Below, in pieces: positions 57,369-64,000 of a stretch of 64,000 bases of DNA (position 1 is the first letter of the stretch; each line of letters starts with the position of its first letter). The notes beneath the pieces were generated by a model. It did not search any database. It worked only from the letters and a program-made list of their open reading frames with translations, and was not told the origin of the DNA. The stretch comes from an uncultured Treponema sp. (GTDB lineage Bacteria; Spirochaetota; Spirochaetia; Treponematales; Treponemataceae): NCBI GenBank assembly GCA_937894335.1, contig CALCRU010000025.1:18008-82007 (forward strand), written 5' to 3'. The translations under genes and the position numbers were made by a program.

Positions 57369-59149
57369 TAAGGCGGAGCTTTCTTACAGCCCTTGCATTT
57401 TTTTCTCTTGCCCTTGCGTGTTTTTTTTCTTCATGCGCTTCTACACCAAAAAAATCTGCGGAAGAAAAGGAACTGGAGGAACTTCTTTCTGATGATGAGG
57501 AATATGTTCCCGAAGAAGGTTCTGCAATAAGCATACCTATTCCCGAACAGACATCTCGTTCTTATTTTTCTACAATCAGTCAGTCTGTAATGGAACTTGT
57601 TTATGCTGGCTCGCAGTCATCTCTAAAGCAGGCGGCCCTTTCTCTTAGAAAAGCTGGAAACGAAGGATATGCCGAAAACGAAAAGATTCTTCTTGTTACG
57701 GTTACGGAAATGCTTACCATGGCCTATCCGTCTCAGTCTGCAAACTGGGAACTTCCTTCTGTAGACAGAAGCAACTCTTACATAGGAGCGCTAGATTCCG
57801 CAAAGAACAGCATCTACGATTCCAGTACGGGAAACTCAGATTTTCTTACTCTTGTGCTTCCCTCTTTTGTGCTGTTTAAAAATAATTCTGTAAGTTCCTA
57901 CTACGAACAGTCATACAGGTCTCTTTCCGAAGCCCTTTCTTTAAAGCCTGATTCTGTAATTGCAAATTACCTTATGGCACTTCTTTTGCAAAAGAATTCG
58001 GAAATTTCGGCGGCACTTTCTTACATGCAAAAGGCCTACAGCGGTTCTCGTGACTGTGTTGAAATTGCGGAAGACCTTGCTCAGCTTTACTACGACAATA
58101 AGCGTTACGAAGAGAGTGCGTCGGTAATAAGTTCTTTTGTTTCTTCAAATCCGAATAACGAAACTTTCCTTGCTCTAGGTGCGAAAACTTACTACGAACT
58201 TTCAAGGCTTGACGAGGCGGACAGTTATGTTCAGCGCCTGCTTACTGTTGCTGGCGACAACATTGAATACACTCTGCTCCGTGCAAAAATACTTATGAAA
58301 AAGGGCGACTACATAAAGGCGTCTTCCTTGCTGGATGTCTATTCCCGTACCAACAGAACTTCTAGAGACTACCTGCTTCTGCGCTCTCAGCTTCAGCTTG
58401 AATGGAACAAGAGTCCGTCCAATGCTGCCGACACTATTGCAGAAGCCCTTGCACTTTATCCCACAGATTTTGAAGTTCTTCTTCGTGCGGCAGAAATTGC
58501 TTCCAGTGCAAGCACAAATGTTGGCGGAAAGACTGCCCTTCAGCTTGCGGCTTCTGTTCTAGAAAAACAGAGCGACAACACCACTGCGCTGGGCATAAGC
58601 GTTTCTGAGCTGGTAAAGGCTTCTAAGTGGTCTGAGGCCTATACCCTTAGTTCTAGACTTGTTTCCCGTACGGACATTTCTCCAGAAGTTCTTTCTCAGG
58701 CAAGACACACCCATGTAGACATCTGCATTGCTCAGGGACGAACCGAAGAAGCATGGAATCTTGCCTCCCTTCTTTACGGACAGAACAGCAAGGACGAAAC
58801 AAATCAGCAGACATACATAAAGACTCTGATTGCAACAGGTCGTTACGAAACTGCGTCCTCACTTATAAACTCGCTTTTAACTTCTTCTTCGGCACGCATG
58901 AAAAGCTTCCTCTACTACCAGAGGAGTCGCCTTGACGCAACTGAAGAAGCCGTGCTTGCAGACCTACGCTCAAGCCTTACTTCAAATCCCCGTAACGAGG
59001 ACGCCCTCTACCGCCTGTACGAACTGTATTACCAAAAGTCTGACTGGCGGCGTGCTCAGTATTACTTAAAGCAAGTGGTTGCTCTTAACCCAAACGACGC
59101 CCGACTTTTACGCCTGAATGCAGAACTGGACACTCTCTTGGGAAAGTAG
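57365..59149 (+). CDS. Large TPR lipoprotein
   Basis: A 594-residue protein with a signal peptide and lipobox F21-S-S-C24, an acidic low-complexity linker, then roughly ten tetratricopeptide repeats (for example YYEQSYRSLSEALSLKPDSVIANY, GRTEEAWNLASLLYGQN, WRRAQYYLKQVVALNPNDARLL near the end). TPR lipoproteins in spirochaetes scaffold envelope complexes; the partner is not evident. Start is GTG 57365, overlapping the stop of the preceding gene. Confidence 0.85.
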   Translation: MIRRSFLTALAFFSLALACFFSSCASTPKKSAEEKELEELLSDDEEYVPEEGSAISIPIPEQTSRSYFSTISQSVMELVYAGSQSSLKQAALSLRKAGNEGYAENEKILLVTVTEMLTMAYPSQSANWELPSVDRSNSYIGALDSAKNSIYDSSTGNSDFLTLVLPSFVLFKNNSVSSYYEQSYRSLSEALSLKPDSVIANYLMALLLQKNSEISAALSYMQKAYSGSRDCVEIAEDLAQLYYDNKRYEESASVISSFVSSNPNNETFLALGAKTYYELSRLDEADSYVQRLLTVAGDNIEYTLLRAKILMKKGDYIKASSLLDVYSRTNRTSRDYLLLRSQLQLEWNKSPSNAADTIAEALALYPTDFEVLLRAAEIASSASTNVGGKTALQLAASVLEKQSDNTTALGISVSELVKASKWSEAYTLSSRLVSRTDISPEVLSQARHTHVDICIAQGRTEEAWNLASLLYGQNSKDETNQQTYIKTLIATGRYETASSLINSLLTSSSARMKSFLYYQRSRLDATEEAVLADLRSSLTSNPRNEDALYRLYELYYQKSDWRRAQYYLKQVVALNPNDARLLRLNAELDTLLGK

Positions 59150-59194
59150 GCTGTGAAGAAACGGAAACATTGCCGGAAGGTAAAATGCTTGCCG

Positions 59195-59340
59195 TAAGAA
59201 TACCGTGTGCGTGTGCAGAAAAACAGGGGGCGTAGGGAAAAACAGACTGGCAAAACATCTGCACAAGCGTAGCGCGGAAGCCGTTTTGACAGGCTGGTTT
59301 TCCCGAGAGCCCCCTGCTTCTCTGCGCACAGTATTCTTTA
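59195..59340. repeat. Long imperfect inverted repeat (miniature-element-like)
   Basis: Arms 59195-59256 and 59283-59340 are inverse complements over about 60 positions at roughly 80 percent by eye, including ACAGGGGGC/GCCCCCTG and GGGAAAAACAG/CTGGTTTTCCC blocks, around a 26-nt loop with AGCGTAGCGCGG. Weaker complementarity extends outward (GGAAG/CTTCC). The 294-bp gap 59150-59443 holds only this element and the yajC promoter. The left arm contains a word like the dispersed repeat core (GGGGGCGTAGGGAAAAACAG). Confidence 0.75.
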
Positions 59341-59377
59341 GACTTACACCTTGTCTTCCACCCTGCCGCAGAACCTA

Positions 59378-59406
59378 TTGCAAATTAGTCAGAATAATGC
59401 TACAGT
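59378..59406 (+). promoter_or_regulatory. yajC-secD-secF promoter
   Basis: TTGCAA (59378-59383), 17 nt, TG+1 and TACAGT (59401-59406), followed by a leader with AAGGAAGGA before ATG 59444. Confidence 0.6.
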
Positions 59407-59443
59407 AATACCCACTATTTTTTGAAAAAGGAAGGAATTTGTA

Positions 59444-59842
59444 ATGTCTTTTATTTCATTTCTGTCAACTGGAACAGATGCGACCGCAATGGGTGGAAGC
59501 AGCCTTTTTATGCTTTTGCCATTGGTGCTTATTTTGGTAATCATGTATTTTTTCATGATTCGTCCCCAGAACAAAAAACAGAAGGAAACTGAAAAACAGA
59601 TTGCGGCCCTTAAAAAGGGTGACAAGGTTATCACCATTGGCGGAATCCACGGAACTGTGGCTCAGGCTAAGGAAAAGACCCTTGTAATAAAAGTTGACGA
59701 CAACTGCAAGATTGAATTTAACCGCACTGCCATTGCAACCGTTGTTACTGAAAAAACACTTTCTGACGATGAGGCAGGAAAGAAAAAGGATGTTGCTGAC
59801 AAAATAAAAGATTCAGGTGACGAGGAAAAGAAAGATGAGTAA
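59444..59842 (+). CDS. yajC: Preprotein translocase accessory protein YajC
   Basis: A 132-residue YajC. One transmembrane segment (LFMLLPLVLILVIMYFFMI) followed by RPQNKKQKETEKQIAALKKGDKVITIGGIHGTV is the family signature. It associates with SecDF. The C-terminal tail is longer and more acidic than in E. coli. It overlaps secD by 8 bp. Confidence 0.95.
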   Translation: MSFISFLSTGTDATAMGGSSLFMLLPLVLILVIMYFFMIRPQNKKQKETEKQIAALKKGDKVITIGGIHGTVAQAKEKTLVIKVDDNCKIEFNRTAIATVVTEKTLSDDEAGKKKDVADKIKDSGDEEKKDE

Positions 59843-61577
59843 GAAAAGCCGTCTTATTATTATTCTGGCAGTTCTTGCATTCTGCTTCTGGTGTCTGTGG
59901 CCGTCTTTAAGCTGGTACGCACGCACTCCTAAGGAAGCACAGGCTTTGGCCCTTAGTTCTTTGGAAAAAATCAAAGACTACTCAAGTTCAAAGGCAAAGG
60001 CTGATGTGGAAGAACTAAAGGCTCAGGCAAATGCAAATCCTTCATTGGAACTTACTGCAGACCAGAAGTGGCTTCTTAAGGCTGCAAAAAAGAACTACAA
60101 AGCTATGGGTAAGGCTGTTCCTTCTCCCATGACTTTGAGGGATGCCCTTCTTGCTTTTGACAAGGATGAACTTACAGACCTTATCGAAAAACGCTATCGT
60201 GAAGAAATCCTTAAGAACAAGAACTATTACAAGAACTCGGTAAAACTTGGTCTTGATCTTAGCGGTGGTATGAATGTCATTGTAAAGGCAGACCTTGATG
60301 CAGCCGTTGCAAGTTTTGACGACAGTTCCGTTGATGCCGACACAATTAGGGCACAGGCAATGGAGCAGGCCATAGAAACTCTTACCGAACGAATTGACCG
60401 CTTTGGTTTGAGCGAGCCGGTAATCCGCCAGCAGGGAGAAGATCGCATTTACATTGAACTTCCTGGTGCCGCAGAAACAGATCAGATTAACTCCATCATC
60501 ATGGGTAAGGGAATCCTTAACTTCCGCGAGGTGGACTCTGAGGCTACAAACAACTTCCTCATGCAGTACATGATTAACGGTGATTCACTGTTTGACTCTC
60601 GTGGAAACCTGATTGACTCTTCCATCATTCCCGAAGGCGATGAACTTGTGGGTCTTTATACTGTAGATGCCTATGGTCTTGACCAGCTGGATGACAACTA
60701 TCCCTACCTTGTTGTAAAGGCAGAACCGATTCTTGACGGAAAGCATATTAAAAAGGCTGACCTGGGTTCAGAAAACCTTACTGGACGACCTACAGTAAAC
60801 TTCGTTCTTGACGCAGAAGGAACAGACATTTTTGCAAACTTTACCGCCCAGAATGTAGGCACGGGAATTGCAATCGTAAGCGATACCCGGGCAAAGTCTT
60901 ACGCAACAATCCGCGAGGCAATCCCCACTGGTTCTGTTCAGATTTCGGGATTCAGTCAGACTGAGGCACAGAACCTTCAGAAGGTTTTGCAGACCGCATG
61001 GCTTGATGTTCCCCTTTCTGTAGAAAGCCAGCAGGTTATTGGAGCAACTTTGGGCGACCAGATGATTCGTTCTGGTGTGTTTGCAATTCTTGCAGGTCTT
61101 GTCGCAATCATGCTCTTTATGCTCATCTTCTACAAGGGGGCTGGTGTAAACGCATGTGTTGCACAGGTTCTTAACCTTTACATAATGTTCAGTGTGCTTA
61201 GCGCCTTTAACCTTACCATAACACTTCCTTCCATTGCAGGTATGATTCTTACAATCGGTATGGCGGTTGACGCAAATGTACTTATCTTTGAACGCATTAA
61301 AGAAGAGCGCCGTCTTGGAAAGGACAGAGCTTCCGCAATCAGCGGTGGCTTTGGCAATGCTCTTTGGGCAATTCTTGACTCCAACATTACCACATTCATT
61401 GCGGCAATTTCCATGTCGCTTTTGGGAAGCGGTTCCATCCAGGGATTTGCAGTAAGCCTTGCAATCGGTGTATGGTCAACTGTATTTACTGCCCTTGTCG
61501 TTTCCCGCCTTATGTTCGACTTTAACACAGAAGTCCTTCATAAAGAAAACATCAGCATTGGTTGGGGGATAAAATAA
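59835..61577 (+). CDS. secD: Protein-export membrane protein SecD
   Basis: A 580-residue SecD. One N-terminal transmembrane helix, a large periplasmic region with the conserved LGLDLSGGM motif near residue 140, and five C-terminal helices with MILTIGMAVDANVLIFERIKEE. With SecF it pulls proteins across the membrane using the proton or sodium gradient. ATG 59835 overlaps the yajC stop; an in-frame GTG 59817 is possible. secF overlaps by 1 bp. Confidence 0.96.
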   Translation: MSKKSRLIIILAVLAFCFWCLWPSLSWYARTPKEAQALALSSLEKIKDYSSSKAKADVEELKAQANANPSLELTADQKWLLKAAKKNYKAMGKAVPSPMTLRDALLAFDKDELTDLIEKRYREEILKNKNYYKNSVKLGLDLSGGMNVIVKADLDAAVASFDDSSVDADTIRAQAMEQAIETLTERIDRFGLSEPVIRQQGEDRIYIELPGAAETDQINSIIMGKGILNFREVDSEATNNFLMQYMINGDSLFDSRGNLIDSSIIPEGDELVGLYTVDAYGLDQLDDNYPYLVVKAEPILDGKHIKKADLGSENLTGRPTVNFVLDAEGTDIFANFTAQNVGTGIAIVSDTRAKSYATIREAIPTGSVQISGFSQTEAQNLQKVLQTAWLDVPLSVESQQVIGATLGDQMIRSGVFAILAGLVAIMLFMLIFYKGAGVNACVAQVLNLYIMFSVLSAFNLTITLPSIAGMILTIGMAVDANVLIFERIKEERRLGKDRASAISGGFGNALWAILDSNITTFIAAISMSLLGSGSIQGFAVSLAIGVWSTVFTALVVSRLMFDFNTEVLHKENISIGWGIK

Positions 61578-62800
61578 TGAAAAAGGTAATTAAATTTCAC
61601 AAAGCATTCCTCGCCTGTGCTATCATAAGTACTCTCATCATAGCATTTGGAATCGTAGGAATTTTTACCCGGGGATTTAACTTTAGCATTGACTTTAAGC
61701 CCGGTCTTATTGAAGAAGTTCGCATTGCACCTCCTGCTATGGAACTTACCTATGACGGACCTGCATCAGTTACTGTTGATGTTTCCAACACTTCCGTTGA
61801 CCTTGTTATAAGCGGAGTAGGTGCCGACAACCGCACAGAAACATTTACATTTGGTCAGAATCCTACGGTTGCACAGCTTGCTTCCGCACTTAACGGTGTT
61901 GAAGGCGTAACTGCCACTGTTCGGGGCTCCTCTGGTTCAGACTCTTACGGAATCTATGTAGACAACTCTTCTTCTACACGACTTGGCGGTGGAACTCCCA
62001 TGTTGCTCTATGTTCCTGTAGAAGGTTCGGCAACAATTGACGGAATCCGTTCGGCAGTAAGTTCAATTTCTGATGCTCAGATAAAGGAACTTGGAACCGA
62101 CTCTGAACGCAGCTATCAGATTCGTGTTGGCGTTTCTGAGGATGTTACAAACGAAGAACTGTTTGCTTCTATTGAACAGTGCCTTAACAGTTCCTTTGGT
62201 TCAGATAATGTTGCAGTTGTAAAGACAGACTTTGTTGCCTCATCATTCTCCAAGTCTCTTGCTTCAAAGTCCATCCTGCTTGCCATTGCTACCATACTCC
62301 TTATTTGGCTGTATGCTACAATCCGCTTCCACTGGGACTTTGCATTGGGCGCAATCATTGCACTTTTGCATGACACGCTTATCATGATTGCATTTATCGT
62401 TTGGACTCAGACTGAATTTTCTACCACAACATTGGCGGGTGTACTTCTCATCATCGGTTACTCAATCAACGCAACTGTAGTTATCCTTGACCGAATCCGC
62501 GAGAACATGAAGCTTGTAAACACAAAAGACTTTAACGACATTATAGACAAGTCTTTGAGCGACACTCTTACTCGTTCAATCATTACAACGGTTACTACAC
62601 TGTTTGCCGCAATTTCGTTGCTGATATTTACAACTGGAAGCATAAACGACTTTGCAAAAGTACTTACCGTTGGTCTTATCTCTGGCTGTTATTCTTCTAT
62701 GTTTATCAGCATGGGATTCATTTCTGCAATGAGGCGTAAGTGGGAACCTGGCGAAAATGCAAACAGGGTTAGGCCTAAAAAGTCAACCGCCCACAACTAG
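61577..62800 (+). CDS. secF: Protein-export membrane protein SecF
   Basis: A 407-residue SecF, somewhat longer than E. coli SecF (323) because of a larger periplasmic domain with a duplicated beta region (residues about 60-215). The C-terminal SIFITV-like helices (VLLIIGYSINATVVILDRIREN, TLFAAISLLIFTTGSINDFA) carry the family motifs. ATG 61577 overlaps the secD stop (TAATG) and has GGGGGA upstream. Confidence 0.95.
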   Translation: MKKVIKFHKAFLACAIISTLIIAFGIVGIFTRGFNFSIDFKPGLIEEVRIAPPAMELTYDGPASVTVDVSNTSVDLVISGVGADNRTETFTFGQNPTVAQLASALNGVEGVTATVRGSSGSDSYGIYVDNSSSTRLGGGTPMLLYVPVEGSATIDGIRSAVSSISDAQIKELGTDSERSYQIRVGVSEDVTNEELFASIEQCLNSSFGSDNVAVVKTDFVASSFSKSLASKSILLAIATILLIWLYATIRFHWDFALGAIIALLHDTLIMIAFIVWTQTEFSTTTLAGVLLIIGYSINATVVILDRIRENMKLVNTKDFNDIIDKSLSDTLTRSIITTVTTLFAAISLLIFTTGSINDFAKVLTVGLISGCYSSMFISMGFISAMRRKWEPGENANRVRPKKSTAHN

Positions 62801-62811
62801 CATTTAACTGA

Positions 62812-62847
62812 ACCGTTCGGTACCTTTCTTACCGGACGGTTTTTTTT
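62812..62847 (+). terminator. secF terminator
   Basis: ACCGTTCGGTA (62812-62822) pairs with TACCGGACGGT (62830-62840) with one G-T, followed by seven T. Confidence 0.9.
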
Positions 62848-62859
62848 AGGGGGACTTTT

Positions 62860-63705
62860 GTGAAGGTTATTCGGGCATCGGTTCTTGGTTACTGTATGGG
62901 GGTAAAGCGTGCCGTTGAAAGTGCGGAACAGGCCCTTCTTCATGCAGGAGCTGGCACTACCGTCTACACTCTTGGTCCCCTAATTCACAATCCTTCAGTT
63001 TTAAATTCCCTTGCTGAACGGGGGCTTCGCATTTTAAAGGTAGAAGAGTCTTCTTCCCTTTGCAAAGACGATGTGGTGGTAATCCGCGCTCACGGAACAA
63101 CTCCCCAAATAGAAAAGACACTTGAAAAAAGCGGTGCTTGTGTGGTGGATGCAACTTGTCCCCGGGTGCATGGAAGCCAGAAGAGGGCAGCACTTTGGTC
63201 TTCAAGGGGTTACACTGTAATTATTGCCGGAGACAAAAACCACGGTGAGGTAACTAGCATTGCCGGTTATGCGGAAGGAAACTGCATTGTGGTTCAGTCT
63301 GTGAAAGAGGCGGAAGCAGTTATCCTGCCCCAAAAGGCGGTTCTTCTTGCCCAGACAACATTCAGTCCTGTGGAGTTTGAAAAAATCTCTAGCCTTCTTA
63401 AGAAAAAAAATCCTTCAATAGAGGTGTTCAACACAATCTGTAACGCAACTCTAGACCGGCAGAACGCTCTTCTTTCTCTGGAACCTACCGACGGCATTCT
63501 TGTCATAGGCGGAAAAAACTCTGCCAACACAAGGCGACTCTACGAAACAGCCTGCACCCTATGCGGTCATGTTGCCCTTATAGAAAGCGAGTCAGAAATA
63601 CCGGATGAATTCTTTGCCCTTGGCACCGTAGCCCTTACCGCAGGAGCCAGCACCCCCGACTCTATCATAGACGCAGTAGAGCGCACCCTTCTACAGGGTA
63701 AGTAA
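62860..63705 (+). CDS. ispH: 4-hydroxy-3-methylbut-2-enyl diphosphate reductase
   Basis: A 281-residue IspH (LytB), the last enzyme of the non-mevalonate isoprenoid pathway, with a 4Fe-4S cluster. The three cysteines are in GYCMGVKRAV, DATCPRVH and NTICNATLDRQ; other motifs are VIRAHGTTP, GDKNHGEV and LAQTTFSP. GTG 62860 has AGGGGG 6 nt upstream. It is followed by the 145-bp tandem repeats. Confidence 0.96.
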   Translation: MKVIRASVLGYCMGVKRAVESAEQALLHAGAGTTVYTLGPLIHNPSVLNSLAERGLRILKVEESSSLCKDDVVVIRAHGTTPQIEKTLEKSGACVVDATCPRVHGSQKRAALWSSRGYTVIIAGDKNHGEVTSIAGYAEGNCIVVQSVKEAEAVILPQKAVLLAQTTFSPVEFEKISSLLKKKNPSIEVFNTICNATLDRQNALLSLEPTDGILVIGGKNSANTRRLYETACTLCGHVALIESESEIPDEFFALGTVALTAGASTPDSIIDAVERTLLQGK

Positions 63706-63713
63706 GAAGCCAG

Positions 63714-64000
63714 TGTGCAAGAAAAGTAGGCGTAGGCCTCCAGTAAGCATACGAAAGAAAACAGGCGTAAGCGAAAAAGGCCTGTGCATGCGATAAGAAA
63801 ATGAGGCGGCAAATCCATTTTGCAAAGTAAGAAGTCAGTATGCAGGGTAAAAAAACTGTGTGCATGAGAAGTGGGCGTAGGCCTCCAGTAAGCATACGAA
63901 AGAAAACAGGCGTAAGCGAAAAAGGCCTGTGCATGCGATAAGAAAATGAGGCGGCAAATCCATTTTGCAAAGTAAGAAGTCAGTATGCAGGGTAAAAAAA
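63714..64000. repeat. 145-bp tandem repeat, running off the window end
   Basis: Copy 1 is 63714-63858 and copy 2 is 63859-64000 (142 of 145 bases, cut by the window edge). The two are identical over about 126 visible bases, from GCGTAGGCC onward. Each contains ACAGGCGTAAGCGAAAAAGG (63761 and 63906). More copies may follow outside the window. The small ORFs here are shared between copies and are not supported as genes. Confidence 0.93.

Noticed and set aside
59150..59443. Insertion sequence
   Set aside because: No transposase frame exists in the gap; only a palindrome is seen, so a full IS is not supported.

Overview
The window looks like chromosomal DNA of a Treponema-type spirochaete of moderate GC content. 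The evidence is indirect but consistent: spirochaete-style lipoproteins with short lipoboxes (FSSC, FAAC, LSSC), an L28 with Cys-rich zinc motifs, OmpA-domain and TPR envelope proteins, EarP with an arginine-type EF-P, and housekeeping proteins of bacterial type. A sugar-fermenting lifestyle fits the GH94 disaccharide phosphorylase and galactokinase. I see no prophage, insertion-sequence transposase, CRISPR array or rRNA. Species assignment is inference.

Layout. 1-7.2 kb: the 3' end of rimO, a UvrD/PcrA helicase, earP-efp, tRNA-Arg(CCT), a short-chain dehydrogenase, an OmpA-domain protein and a Holliday-junction-resolvase-like endonuclease. 7.3-12.6 kb: the polyamine ABC transporter potABCD and the azlCD exporter (minus strand). 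12.6-21.3 kb: a metallo-beta-lactamase-fold hydrolase, rpmB, a Phd/VapC-type toxin-antitoxin pair, uvrB, an HtrA protease, rplM-rpsI, recX and an HTH-receiver regulator. 21.4-32.8 kb: sppA with a DUF975-like membrane protein, repeats, a CYTH protein, GH94 phosphorylase, lysA, proC, a class III nucleotidyl cyclase, a dehydrogenase and ilvC.

32.9-44.9 kb is the most notable region: twelve tightly packed, mostly overlapping genes forming an aryl-polyene-like polyketide/fatty-acid system. It holds two acyl carrier proteins, a three-domain fusion (membrane domain + AMP ligase + hotdog dehydratase), a GT2 glycosyltransferase, an LpxL-like acyltransferase, a LolA-like carrier, an MMPL exporter, a DUF3261-type lipoprotein, two ketosynthases, a second hotdog dehydratase and a ketoreductase. 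Together they could load a starter, elongate, reduce and dehydrate it repeatedly into a polyene, attach it to a lipid or sugar, and move it to the outer membrane.

45-64 kb: galK, an Rhs-like remnant, a lipoprotein, a CBS/DRTGG-regulated pyrophosphatase, a membrane-bound LuxR-type regulator, purM-purN, OmpA/LysM/TPR envelope genes, yajC-secD-secF and ispH.

Two sequence-level patterns recur. Eight genes lack a Shine-Dalgarno and have a -10 hexamer about 6 nt upstream of the ATG, which predicts leaderless mRNAs; three of the divergent gene pairs also share overlapping -35 boxes on opposite strands. Several intergenic regions carry a dispersed repeat family (core resembling ACAGGCGTAAG-GAAAA-GG), tandemly duplicated at 23.6 kb (174 bp) and 63.7 kb (145 bp), along with several large imperfect palindromes.
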